Shown here: positions 39,925-49,798 of the stretch, in pieces
How the letters are laid out: every line of letters starts with the position of its first letter
Position numbering within the stretch: position 1 is the first letter of the stretch
From: Sorex araneus
Lineage: Eukaryota; Chordata; Mammalia; Eulipotyphla; Soricidae
Direction: 5' to 3'
DNA length: 64,000 bases
Assembly (NCBI RefSeq): GCF_027595985.1
Contig: NC_073303.1
Span: forward strand, 25,643,892 to 25,707,891
Made by a program: the position numbers and the translations under genes
Notes under the pieces: generated by a model
Database searches by the model: none
What the model was told of the DNA's origin: nothing
Seen by the model: the letters and a program-made list of their open reading frames with translations, nothing else

Positions 39925-40386
39925 ATTCTGCTCCTGATTCTGCTCCTGCTCCTGCTCCTGGTCCTGCTCCAGCTCCTGCTCCTGCTCCTGATTCTGCTCC
40001 TGATTCTGCTCCTGCTCCTGCTCCTGGTCCTGGTCCTGCTCCTGCTCCTGCTCCTGCTCCAGCTCCTGCTCCTGATTCTGCTCCTGATTCTGCTCCTGCT
40101 CCTGGTCCTGCTCCTGCTCCTGCTCCTGATTCTGCTCCTGATTCTGCTCCTGCTCCTGCTCCTGCTCCTGATTCTGCTCCTTCTTCTGCTCCTGCTCCAG
40201 CTCCAGCTCCTGCTCCTGCTCCAGCTCCTGCTCCTGCTCCTGATTCTGCTCCTGATTCTGCTCCTGCTCCTGCTCCTGCTCCTGATTCTGCTCCTTCTTC
40301 TGCTCCTGCTCCAGCTCCAGCTCCTGCTCCTGCTCCAGCTCCTGCTCCTGCTCCTGATTCTGCTCCTGATTCTGCTCCTGCTCCTT

Positions 40387-40440
<54 letters not shown>

Positions 40441-40577
40441 ATTCTGCTCCAGCTCCTGATTCTGCTCCTGCTCCTGCTCCTGCTCCAGCTCCTGCTCCTG
40501 CTCCTGCTCCAGCTCCTGCTCCCGCTCCTGCTCCTGATTCTGCTCCTGTTCCTGATTCTGCTCCTGCTCCTGCTCCA

Positions 40578-40608
<31 letters not shown>

Positions 40609-40865
40609 ATTCTGCTCCTGCTTCTGCTCCTGCTCCTGATTCTGCTCCTGCTCCTGCTCCTGATTCTGCTCCTGCTCCTGCTTCTGCTCCTGCTCCTGAT
40701 TCTGCTCCTGCTCCTGATTCTGCTCCAGCTCCTGCTCCTGCTCCAGCTCCTGCTCCTGCTCCTGCTCCTGATTCTGCTCCAGCTCCTGATTCTGCTCCTG
40801 TTCCTGATTCTACTCCAGCTCCTGCTCCTGATTCTGCTCCTGCTCCTGCTCCTGATTCTGCTCCA

Positions 40866-40896
<31 letters not shown>

Positions 40897-40985
40897 ATTC
40901 TGTTCCTGCTCCTGCTCCAGCTCCTGCTCCTGCTCCTGCTCCTCCTCCAGCTCCTGCTCCTGCTCCTGCTCCTGCTCCTCCTCCA

Positions 40986-41026
<41 letters not shown>

Positions 41027-41051
41027 AGCTCCTGCTCCTGCTCCTGCTCCA

Positions 41052-41086
<35 letters not shown>

Positions 41087-41140
41087 AGTGCCTGCTCCTG
41101 CTCCTCCTCCAGCTCCTGCTCCTGCTCCAGCTCCTGCTCC
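39850..41140. repeat. Giant CTCCTG hexanucleotide array, 1.29 kb
   Basis: Units CTCCTG with variants ATTCTG, CTCCAG, GTCCTG and TTCCTG. One + frame is open across it and reads as almost pure leucine, but this is a property of the unit, not of a gene: there is no non-repeat coding context. The block with CTCCTTCTTCTG at 40177 repeats at 40291, giving a 114-bp (19-unit) higher-order duplication. Confidence 0.97.
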
Positions 41141-41300
41141 TATTTACCGCTCCCCGAGGGCGCCCACAGTCCTTGGCTTCTAGTCACATGGCTTTCATCT
41201 CTGCCCCCTTTTCTGCCTGTGTATCTACATTCTCACATAACTGGTTTCTCTCTGACACAGAAGAGTCTGTACACAAACCTGATGCATTAGGAACACCCCC

Positions 41301-41303
<3 letters not shown>

Positions 41304-41342
<39 letters not shown>
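41304..41342. repeat. (CA)n microsatellite
   Basis: About 19 units. Confidence 0.95.
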
Positions 41343-41345
<3 letters not shown>

Positions 41346-41390
41346 ACACAATGAATTCCTCCTGATTAATTATTTCTGCAAATACCCCCT

Positions 41391-41535
41391 TCCTTCCTTC
41401 CTTCCTCCCTTCCTTCCTTCCTTCCTTCCTTCCTTCCTTCCTTCCTTCCTTCCTTCCTTCCTTCCTTCCTTCCTTCCTCCCTTCCTTCCTTCCTTCCTTC
41501 CTTCCTTCCTTCCTACCTTCCTTCCTACCTTCCTG
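41391..41535. repeat. (TTCC)n tract at a SINE tail
   Basis: Tetranucleotide run directly preceding the minus-strand SINE at 41536, in the position of its A tail. Confidence 0.96.
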
Positions 41536-41701
41536 GTGTTTTTCGGGCCACTCCAGGCTGTACTCAGAGCTTACTCCTGGCTCTGCATTCAGGGATCACC
41601 TTGGCGGAGCTCAGGGGACCATGCGGGGTGCTGGGGATTGAACCTGGGCCAGCCATGTGTAAGGAAAGTTCTCTAACCCTATGCTGTCTCTCTTTCTCCC
41701 C
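41536..41701 (-). repeat. SINE, diverged
   Basis: TCGGGCCACTCCAGGCTGTA to TATGCTGTCTCTCTTTCTCCCC. Confidence 0.8.
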
Positions 41702-41711
41702 AAGACCCAAT

Positions 41712-41900
41712 TTTTTTCTTTTCTTTTTTATTTTATTTTTACTTTTTGGGGGAGGGGTCAATCCAGTGATACTCCTGGCTCTGTACTCAGAAATTACTCC
41801 TGGTGGTGCTTGGGGGACCACATGGGATGCCAGCGATTGAACTCTTGTTGACTGCATGCAAGGTAAATGCCCTACCCACTATATTATCACTCCAGTCCCC
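41712..41900 (-). repeat. SINE with target duplication
   Basis: AGACCCAATTT before and AGACCCGATTT after. It lacks the GCTCAGGGGTTACTC block. A + strand SINE tail fragment (AGCATCACTGGGTGTGGC) follows at 41912-41935. Confidence 0.85.
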
Positions 41901-41974
41901 AGACCCGATTTCTAAGCATCACTGGGTGTGGCAAAAAAGAGAACCCAACTTGCTTCATACCACTGGACCCCCAG

Positions 41975-42076
41975 AATTATTTTTTGCTAAGATCTCAAGC
42001 CCCTGATCTCCTAGCCTTGGGGACTGATGCCAATGAGGCCTGTGCCCTGCCCCTGGGCTACTTCTCTGGCCCACCA
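41975..42076 (-). repeat. SINE fragment, very old
   Basis: Only GCCCTGCCCCTGGGCTACTT and CTCTGGCCCA at the head end are suggestive. Confidence 0.35.
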
Positions 42077-42412
42077 AGCCCCTACATTTTTAAGGGCTTT
42101 GCCTCCCAGCTCTAGCTTGCTTGGGCCTCACTAAGGAATCTAAAGTTCTTGCTGCAACCTGCTCATCACGTCCAATTAGGAAAACATAGCAGTGACGTTC
42201 TCTGAGACAGGAAAGCGATTAGAATCTGCAGACGGGATGATGAGGGAAGAGGAGCGCCAACAGAGCCTGCGGCAGCCCGTGAGCACTGGAGAGGTGCAGA
42301 GTCGGGGAGTGGTGGGTGACACTACGCTGCTCCGGGCATACTGCAAACCATTACAAAGAGGAAACCACTCCGGGCTTGGCAGGGGAGGGCACTCCTCACC
42401 CACAGCCTCACA
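42077..42412. other. Intergenic unique sequence
   Basis: Nothing recognised. Confidence 0.45.
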
Positions 42413-42570
42413 CGGGCTGGAGCCATAGTTCATGGAGGGGGCGCTTGCCCTGCACACAGCTGACCCCGATCCCCAGCATCGCATATGATCCCCTGGGCAC
42501 CACCAGGCGTGATTCCTGAGTGCAGAGCCAGGAATAAGCCCTGAACATCACCCGGTGTGGCCCCAAAACA
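42413..42570 (+). repeat. SINE, moderately diverged
   Basis: ACACGGGCTGGAGCCATAGT head; GTGCAGAGCCAGGAATAAGC body. Confidence 0.88.
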
Positions 42571-42670
42571 AACACACAAAAAAGCCAATTGGCTTCACCC
42601 TCTGATGATGTCTACAATGAGTTTTCCAGCTTCTCTCAAGGCCGTCTGCCTTCTGCACAAGCTGAAGAGG

Positions 42671-42750
42671 AGCCTCGGAGCTAGAGCACTTTCCTTGCAT
42701 GTGTGAGGTCCTGGGTTCAAGTCCCGGCACTGCAAACAAAGGAAGAAGAG
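42671..42750 (+). repeat. tRNA-Ala-like short element (family T)
   Basis: CGGAGCTAGAGCACTTTCCT, TGCATGTGTGAGGTCCTGGG and TTCAAGTCCCGGCACTGCAA (B box GGTTCAAGTCC), with an A/G-rich tail. Confidence 0.7.
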
Positions 42751-42882
42751 AAGCAAACCCGAGGGAAAATTGCTGAAGGGCTACGGGCCTGCCTGGGGCT
42801 GTGCCTGACTCTCACCGAGAGTGTACCTGCCCCGAGCCCTATTCCGAGAGGCTAGGGATACGTCAGAGCCCCTGTCTAGTAA

Positions 42883-43383
42883 AGGTGTATGTGCAGGGGT
42901 GTGTATATGTGTGTGCATGTGTGCGTTGTGTGTGCATGTAGATGTGCATATGGGTTGTGTGCATGTGTGTGCGTATATGTTCATGGATGTACTTGTGTGT
43001 GGGTGGGTGTGCACATGTATGTGCATGTGTGTACATGGGGGATGTTTTGTGTGCATCTATATGCATGTATGTATGTGGGATGTGCATATGTATGCCCTGT
43101 GTACAAGGGGGTTTTGTGCACATGTGTGCATTGTAGGTGTGCATGTGTCATGTGTGTGCATGTGGATGTGTTGTGTGTCCATGTAGGTGTGTTATGTGTG
43201 TAGGTGTGTTTTGCATGTGGATTTGTGCATGTGTGCATGTGTGCACATGTGTGTGCATATAGGTGTGTGTACATGTGGGTATATTGTGTGTGCACGTGAG
43301 TTGTGTACATGTGTGCACATGTGTACATGTGGGTGTGTGCATATGTGTGCATGTGGGTGTGTGGGTGTGCATGTAGGTGGGGG
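42883..43383. repeat. TGTGCATG-rich alternating block, 0.5 kb
   Basis: Imperfect alternation of TG, CATG and TATG words (GTGTGCATGTGTG, GTGCATATGTATG) over 500 bp on the + strand, with T-GG punctuations every 30-60 bp. It looks like an aged TG/CA repeat. Confidence 0.92.
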
Positions 43384-43440
43384 CATGGTGGTGGCAGGGA
43401 CCAAATCCAGGTCTCTTCCATGGTATCTAGTAACCTCCAA

Positions 43441-43608
43441 AAGTGCCGAAGAGATAGTACAGTGGAGAGGGCACTTGCCTTGCAAGCAATGGACCCAGGT
43501 TTGACCCCAGCACCCCAAAGGCCCCCCAAGTCCTGTCAGGAGTGGTCTCCAGGTGCAGAACCAGGAGTAACCCCTGAGCATCCCAAGGTGTACCCCCCAC
43601 TAAAAACT
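43441..43608 (+). repeat. SINE
   Basis: GTGCCGAAGAGATAGTACAG head to TCCCAAGGTGTACCCC. Confidence 0.85.
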
Positions 43609-43611
43609 GTG

Positions 43612-43858
43612 GCACTGTAGCACTGTCATCCCGTTGTTCATCGATTTGCTCGAGCAGGCACCAGTATTGTCTCCATTGTGAGACTTGTTGCTACTGTTTT
43701 TGGCATATCGAATACGCCACAGGTAACTTGCCAGGCTCTGCCGTATGGGCGGGATACTCTCGGTAGCTTGCTGGGCTCTCCGAGAGGGATGAAGGAATCG
43801 AACCCTGGTCGGCTTCGTGCAAGGCAAACACCCTACCCGCTGTGCTATCTCTTCAGCT
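43612..43858 (-). repeat. Long-type shrew SINE, complete
   Basis: GTTCATCGATTTGCTCGAGC, TTTGGCATATCGAATACGCC and CGGTAGCTTGCTGGGCTCTC, then the antisense head ending GCTATCTCTTCAGCTC. Confidence 0.92.
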
Positions 43859-44002
43859 CAAAAAACAAAGACAAAAAATAACCAACTAGTAACCTCCAAC
43901 GAGCCTGTGAATGTTCTTTTCCCAAAAATACAGTTACTCAAGGAAGAAGCAGCAAAGCCTGGGAAGAAAACTTTGCTTTTAGGGCCAAAGAGGTCTGGGC
44001 CC

Positions 44003-44188
44003 GGGGCTGGAGCGATAGCACAGCGGGTAGGGCATTTGCCTTGCACGTGGCCGACCCGGGTTCGAATCCCAGCATCCCATATGGTCCCCTGAGCACCACC
44101 AGGGGTGATTCCTGAGTGTAGAACCAGGAGTAACCCCTGTGCATCGCCGGGTGTGACCCAAAAAGCAAAAAATTAAATAAATAAATGA
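44003..44188 (+). repeat. Short-type SINE with target duplication
   Basis: AGAGGTCTGGGCC before and AGAGATCTGGGCC after; (AAAT)n tail. Confidence 0.94.
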
Positions 44189-44198
44189 AGAGATCTGG

Positions 44199-44280
44199 GC
44201 CACCCTCAGTGGTGCTGGGGTCGGGGCGGAGGGGGCACACAATGGTCCAGGGCTGGGACCCCGTACTATCTCCCTAGCCC
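44199..44280 (-). repeat. SINE fragment, old
   Basis: GGGCCACCCTCAGTGGTGCT and CCGTACTATCTCCCTAGCCC; the middle is lost. Confidence 0.65.
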
Positions 44281-44284
44281 TTGA

Positions 44285-44610
44285 ATTCCTTTTTTATTTC
44301 TTTTTTTTAATTTTTAATTTTATTTTCATAGTTGTTCACAATAATTGATTACGTTCAATATTGCAGCACCAATCCCACCACCATTACACCTGCTTACCAC
44401 CATTATTTCTAATTTTTCCACCACCACCCAAGCCTGCCCCAAAGGCAGACGCTAAATAATTTTTGTATTGGTTGTTATGAATAATCGACTAAAAATGATC
44501 CAAAAGGTTTTCCTTAGAGGAAAGAGTCTGAAAATTGTTGTATCTCACCTTGGAACCAGTAAGCCCTTGTATAAGAGATCACTAACATGTTGTTACAGGT
44601 TGAGCCTTGT
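44285..44610 (-). repeat. LINE-like family U, 3' end
   Basis: Antisense ATTTTCATAGTTGTTCACAA, CAATCCCACCACCATTACAC and TTGTTGTATCTCACCTTGGA parallel 29500-29700 (complement) and 15403-15530. Confidence 0.7.
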
Positions 44611-44770
44611 GTGCTTATAGATATATGATATATAATATTATAATGTATGTTATAATATTATAATATGTATTATATGTGTTTGTGTGTTTTTGTGTACATG
44701 TGTGTATACATATATATTACATATTTATATATTATATATTTTATACATATTTATATATTATATATTTGGG
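44611..44770. repeat. AT-rich (TATA)n low-complexity block
   Basis: TATAATATTATAATG words and ATATATTATATATT runs with a short GT-rich centre. Confidence 0.85.
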
Positions 44771-45235
44771 GGGTCCGGAGGCATCTCTGCAGTGTGTTGC
44801 TCTCTTGTGAGATTTATTTGTGAGGCTAGACCATGGCCATTAATGCACCTAAATGACACCCAGAGGCAGCTTGTGGGGGTGACTGCCAGGCACCCAGAAG
44901 AATAGGGAGATGGGAGGCGGGGCCCAATCCCAACTCCATGTGAGCCTGGAGATTTCAGTCACAAGCTCCACGTACCTGGGTTTTTCAGCAGATTCCGTCT
45001 CATGTGTGGAGGGTTTGGGATGAGCCTGTGAAGGTCGACCATGATCGAGGCAGCAATTGGGCTTTGGAAGTTTGCGGCTGATGGAGTGTTTTTGGGGCAG
45101 GCAGAGAGACACACCTGCCCCCTCCGAGGTGCCCAGATGAAATCAGCCGGGTGCGGGGTGGGGAGACATCTCTGCAATGTGCTGCTCTCTTCCGAGATTC
45201 ATTTGTGAGTCTCTGGACCATGGCTTCTTTATTTC
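44771..45235 (-). repeat. LINE-like family U, body
   Basis: GGGGTCCGGAGGCATCTCTG (44769) recurs as GGTGGGGAGACATCTCTGCA at 45157, so the unit is internally duplicated about 390 bp apart. GCCTGGAGATTTCAGTCACA matches 28905-29103 in reverse. Confidence 0.65.
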
Positions 45236-45709
45236 TAATCCCTTCCCTTGTTGCTGCTTTGAGGGACTGTGCTTTGGCTGAAGCGCTCACATCATGCTCT
45301 GACTTCAGTGCTCACAGCTGGTTGCCCTTGGGGATCGCTGTGGGGTCACGGCCCTGGGCCCTGGACTCAAGACTCACGCATCTTTCACTGTGATGCTGGG
45401 AGAGAACCTTTTTTTTTTTTTTTACAGTTCTGGGATCAGCTTCCACACAGCCCGCTCTGCACCCTTCAGTCTTTGAAGAGTGTCCAGAGGGAAGCTCAGG
45501 GTAAATATATATACAACACACACACACACACACACACATATATACATATATATCTACACATACACACATATATATCTATAGATAGATAGATATGGACATA
45601 AAGATTTTCTACATGGCCCCTACCTACCCTCAAAGCTGGATTCTTTAGTTTCCTAATGCCTCATTCATGTTGGATGTTATTTATTTATTTATTTTTAATA
45701 TTGCTTAAG
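45236..45709. other. Intergenic sequence with CA/TA/GATA microsatellites
   Basis: T15 at 45412-45426. A (CA)n(TA)n(GATA)n compound run lies at 45506-45592. Otherwise unrecognised. Confidence 0.6.
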
Positions 45710-45968
45710 GACTGGAGCGATAGCACAGTGGGTAAGGCGTTTGCCTTGCATGCGACTGACCCAGGTTCGATTTGTCTGTACCTCTTAGAGAGCCTGGCAA
45801 GCTACCGAGAGTATCCCGCCCGCATGGTAGAGCCTGGCAAGCTACCCGTGGCGTATTCCATATGCCAAAAACAGTAACAACAAGTCTCACAATGGAGATG
45901 TTACTGGTGCCCGCTCAAGCAGATCGAGGAACAACAGGACTACAGTTACAGTGCTACAGTTCTGTTGA
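45710..45968 (+). repeat. Long-type shrew SINE, complete
   Basis: Head GGACTGGAGCGATAGCACAG, body GAGCCTGGCAAGCTACCGAG, ACAAGTCTCACAATGGAGAT and GTGCCCGCTCAAGCAGATCG, with an ACAGTTACAGTGCTACAGTT tail. Confidence 0.92.
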
Positions 45969-46074
45969 TGGCACAGCCCTGGTTGTGCCCTGCAGACCTC
46001 CCACACTTGTGCAGGGCTGAGGCTCTGACAGCCCGCCTCCCCCTCCAGGCCACCTGGATCCCCCTCAGTGGTTG

Positions 46075-46220
46075 TGGGCAGTGCCAAGGGTCAAACCCAT
46101 GGCGTCCAAGTTAATGCCTGACCTGAAGTCACATAGGGTGTCCCAAGCACCACCGGGAGTGATCCCTGAGAGCAGCCAGGGTGGCCCTGAGCACAGTGCG
46201 GGGTGGCCTCTAAACCAAAA
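46075..46220 (+). repeat. SINE, old and diverged
   Basis: CACATAGGGTGTCCCAAGCA and CCACCGGGAGTGATCCCTGA are clear; the head is worn. Confidence 0.6.
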
Positions 46221-46347
46221 CTGAAAGAAAAACACACAACCCAGTGTCCATCTCTATGCCAGTTTTCTAGTCTTCTCCTCGACTTCTCTAGCCCTGATGG
46301 GTACCACACTCCCCACCCACTAGATTCCATAAAAAGACTCCATGCCC

Positions 46348-46515
46348 GGGCTGGAGCAATAGCACAGCGGGTAGGGCGTTTGCTTTGCACGCGGCCGACC
46401 CGAGTTCGATTCCCAGCATCCCATATGGTCCCCTGAGCACCGCCAGGGTTAATTCCTGAGTGTAGAGCCAGGAGTAACCCCTGTGCATAGCCAGGTGTGA
46501 CCCAAAAAAAAAAAA
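46348..46515 (+). repeat. Short-type SINE with 16-bp target duplication
   Basis: AAAAGACTCCATGCCC at 46332-46347 and 46516-46531, with an A17 tail: a young insertion. Confidence 0.96.
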
Positions 46516-46606
46516 AAAAGACTCCATGCCCACTTGCGTCTGCTCCCCTCTTGCTCTCCTTTAAGACAGCCAGTCATGACCCTTCTATTCCACGCTGCCA
46601 TTCTTT

Positions 46607-46780
46607 CTTTTTTTTTTTTTCCAGGTCACACTTGGTGATCCATAGGGGTTACTCCTGGCTCAGGCACTCAGGAATTACTCCTAGCGGTGCTTGGGGGACC
46701 ATATGGGATGCTGGGAATCGAACCCAGGTCGGCTGCATACAAAGCAAATGCCCTACCCGCTGTACTATCGCTCCAGCCCC
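46607..46780 (-). repeat. Short-type SINE with target duplication
   Basis: GCTGCCATTCTT before and GCCGCCATTCTT after. Confidence 0.94.
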
Positions 46781-46800
46781 AGAAGCCGCCATTCTTGTTC

Positions 46801-46931
46801 TGTTGTTTTGTCTCCTGGGCCACCTGGTGGTGTTCCGGGAGTATGGCCAGCTCTGTGCCCGGAGAATGCTCCCTAGGCATAAACCCGGCTCAGACGCATG
46901 CAAGGCGCCTGCTGGGCTATCTCTCCCGTCC
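46801..46931 (-). repeat. SINE, old and diverged
   Basis: CTGGGCCACCTGGTGGTGTT to GGGCTATCTCTCCCGTCC. Confidence 0.7.
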
Positions 46932-46971
46932 AATCAGTCACAGTTCCAAACAAAGCAGAACACACTGGTGA

Positions 46972-47150
46972 GGGGCTGGAGTGATAGGTAGGGCGTTTGC
47001 CTTGCATGCGGCCGACCCGGGTTCGAATCCCAGCACCCCATATGGTCCCCTGAGCACTGCCAGGAGTAATTCCTGAGTGCATGAGCCAGGAGTAACCCCT
47101 GTGCATTGCTGGGTGTGACCCTAAAAGCAAAAAAAAAAAAAAAAAAAACC
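46972..47150 (+). repeat. Short-type SINE lacking most of the A box
   Basis: GGCTGGAGTGATAGGTAGGG: the AGCACAGCGG segment is missing. 10-bp duplication ACACTGGTGA at 46962-46971 and 47151-47160. Confidence 0.94.
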
Positions 47151-47252
47151 ACACTGGTGATCTCTGAATGCATAGATAAGTATGTTGTTCAGCATGGACT
47201 CTTCTAATCCTTTGACCGTTTTTTAAATTAAAGAAATAAAAAGTGACCTACC

Positions 47253-47298
47253 AGGGGCTGGAGAGACATTACAGCAGGTAAGGTGTGTGCCCTGATTG
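47253..47298 (+). repeat. SINE head fragment
   Basis: GGGGCTGGAGAGACATTACA to GGTGTGTGCCCTGATTG. Confidence 0.8.
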
Positions 47299-47374
47299 TC
47301 ACGAATTTTCTTTAGCTGAAGTTTTTTTGTTCGTTTGTTTTTCGTTTTTTATCATTCCATTAGCCACTTAGCGG

Positions 47375-47550
47375 TGACAAGCAACATAAAATAAATTATT
47401 GTGGGTTTGCTATGGGGTCAGGCTGGAGGGGTGGTTGGGAAAATGGAGACAGTGGTGGCGGGAGGGTGACAGTGGTGGTGGGATTGGGGTTGGGAGACCG
47501 AATACCTGTCACCCACCATCACGAACAACTTTGTAAACCACGGGGTTTAA
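47375..47550 (+). repeat. LINE-like family U, 3' end
   Basis: AAATAAATTATTGTGGGTTT, AGTGGTGGTGGGATTGGGGT and CACGAACAACTTTGTAAACC; sense copy. Confidence 0.7.
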
Positions 47551-47554
47551 ATAA

Positions 47555-47692
47555 AGTGGGGTGGGGAAGGTGCTTGCCTTGCACGGGGTCAACCCGAGTT
47601 CACTCTGGCACGACGTATGTCCCCTGAGTCCTGAGTGACCTGTGTTTAGAGCCCGGAGTAAGCCCTGAGCACTGCTGGGTGTGGCCCATATA
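47555..47692 (+). repeat. SINE lacking the first 30 bases
   Basis: AGGTGCTTGCCTTGCACGGG to TGCTGGGTGTGGCCC. Confidence 0.82.
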
Positions 47693-47840
47693 CCAAATGA
47701 GGAAATAAATAAAAATACAGCATGGTGATTATAACTAATAATACTGTATGACACCCTTGACTAGTTCTCACTGCAGGGAAACGCTGGTAATGATGTGCCA
47801 GGACACGAGTATTAGCTAATGGCAGAAATGGATCAAATCG

Positions 47841-48233
47841 GGCATCGGAGAGCTAGCACAGCGGGTAGAGCGTTTGACTTGCACTCGGCAGACCCGGGTT
47901 CGATCCCCAGCATCCCATATGGTCCCGCAAGCACCACCAAGAGTAATTCCTGAATGCAGAGCCAGGAGTAACCCCTGAGCTGGGTGTGACCCTAAAAGAA
48001 AAAAAAAAAAAGAAGAAAAGAAGAAATGTATCGGGGCCGGAGCGATAGCACAGCGGGTAGGGCGTTTGCCTTGCACGCAGCCGACCTGGGTTCGATCCCC
48101 GGCATCTCATATGGTCCCCCAAGCACTGCCAGGAGCAATTCCTGAGTGCAAAGCCAGGAGTAACCCCTGAGCATTGCTGGGTGTGACCCAAAAACCAAAA
48201 AAAATAAAAAAATAAGATAAAATAATAAAAGAA
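47841..48233 (+). repeat. SINE with a second SINE in its tail
   Basis: Outer element flanked by GAAATGGATCAAATC (47826-47840) and GAAATGTATCAAATC (48234-48248). Confidence 0.9.
48033..48227 (+). repeat. Short-type SINE nested in another SINE's tail
   Basis: 16-bp duplication AAAGAAGAAATGTATC at 48017-48032 and 48228-48243. The long (A/AAAT) tail is 45 bp. Confidence 0.95.
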
Positions 48234-48248
48234 GAAATGTATCAAATC

Positions 48249-48540
48249 AACACACTGGACAGGAGTATTAGCTAATGGCAGAAATGTATCTGCAGACTGT
48301 ATACCTACACAATGCTAACTGTATCACCGGGATCTCAGCATCCCCCTGAGCTGTCTAGACACAGGTTTGCTCCCAACCAACCGCTGTGGCTGATGGTTTG
48401 AAAAATGACAGTTCAGGAGCCTGTCCCAGGAGTCAAAAAAAAAAAAAAAAAAAGTCATCTCTCCCTCAGGGATGCAGGTCAGGGCAGAGCCCGGGTCTGA
48501 GTCTCGGGTTCAACCCCTAGCATCACAACATTTACAAAAC
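48249..48540. other. Intergenic unique sequence
   Basis: TATTAGCTAATGGCAGAAATG at 48268 is a direct repeat of 47810-47830, outside the SINE pair. A19 lies at 48436-48454. Confidence 0.5.
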
Positions 48541-48694
48541 AGGGCCAGAGCGATAGTACAGCGAGTAGGACACTTGCCTTGTCCACAGCTGACCCGGGTT
48601 AGATCCCGGCATCCTCTGAGCACCACCAGGAGTGATTCCTAAGATCCCGGAGTAACCCCCTGAGTATTGCCAGGTGTGGCCCAAAACCCCAAAC
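48541..48694 (+). repeat. SINE
   Basis: CAGGGCCAGAGCGATAGTAC head to AGGTGTGGCCCAAAACCCC. Confidence 0.87.
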
Positions 48695-48733
48695 ATCACT
48701 CTCCCCTGCAAAAAAAAAAAAAATTACAATAGG

Positions 48734-48884
48734 TAGGGACTGGAGCAACAGACAGCAGATAAGGCACTTGCTCAACCAACTGGGTTGGACCCTTGGCAGC
48801 CCATAGGGTCCCTCGAGCCCGCCGGGAGTGATCCCTCGGCACAGAGCCTGCAGTCAGCCCTGAGCCCCGCCAGATGCAGCTACA
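48734..48884 (+). repeat. SINE, diverged
   Basis: TAGGGACTGGAGCAACAGAC head; GCCGGGAGTGATCCCTCGGC body. Confidence 0.78.
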
Positions 48885-49798
48885 AAGTAACAGCAACAAC
48901 AAAAGGAATTCTCCTGGAAGAAAGGAGTGGGGCGAGCGGGCTGAGCCGCAGAACCGGGCCAGTGGGCTGGGGTCCCAGTGGGTCAAAGGAGGAGTGAGCG
49001 GAGGGCAGTGAGCCGGCCCCGGACCTGCGTGACCGGGGAAAGCCGGGTCTGAGCCGGAAGGTCCGAGGCGGGGCAGTTTCGGTGCTGCCGGGTGTGGCTG
49101 GCAGTGGGTGGCAGGGCCGGCTGGGCACTGCAGGGACCGCGCCCGAGGCCTCGCGGATAAGGGGGTGGCCCGACAGCACGAGCATCTCCAGGACAGCCCC
49201 GGAAAAGCATCTGATGCAAGAAATGCAACCCGGATTGCTCTAAGGAGTGACTCCACCAATTTTCCGTTCAGTGGGGGAGGGAGGGGGGCAGGTAGAGGGG
49301 AGGGGGTGGGCCACACCCACCCAGCCGTGCTCAGGGCTAGCTCCTGCTCTCCGGGCAGGGCTCAGGGGACCAGGCATGCCGTGGACTGAGCCCGTGTAGG
49401 TGGCCTGCCATCAAGCGCGATCCAGGACTCCAGTGTGCTAATCTGAGCGTGGGCCCTTCAGCTCACTCTCATCTGTCTTCAGTCTGTGTTCGGGAGGAAG
49501 CGGGAAGAGAGCGATGGAGAAGTCAGAGCTCTATGATTGGATTGGCTGGACTGGACGGGCCCGGGGAGAGGGGAGGTCTGTGGGGGCCACGTTCCTCCTG
49601 TCACCAAGAGCAGCAACGCCATCAGGAAGGCCTGGAGCAGCTGTGGTGTGGAGAGGTTAACTGACAGCTCCAGGTGCCCTGCGACCAGCCGCCCTTCCGG
49701 CCGGATGAGGAAGATGATGGGGCGGAGGCTCAGGCTGCAGTGACCGTCCCCTCAGTAACAGACTGGCCCCTTTTCTTGGTTTGTTCTTGTTGTGTGTT
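48885..49798. other. GC-rich intergenic unique sequence
   Basis: CpG-containing but no promoter or exon recognised. It includes an old minus-strand SINE fragment at 49302-49402 (GGGCCACACCCACCCAGCCG, GGCTCAGGGGACCAGGCATG). Confidence 0.5.

Noticed and set aside
39835-41676. A 613-codon open frame, mostly leucine
   Set aside because: It follows from the CTCCTG unit having no stop in that frame and continues into a CA repeat, a TTCC tract and a SINE. There is no homologous protein context.
42781-43620. His/Thr- and Cys/Val-rich frames on both strands
   Set aside because: Translation of the TG/CATG repeat.
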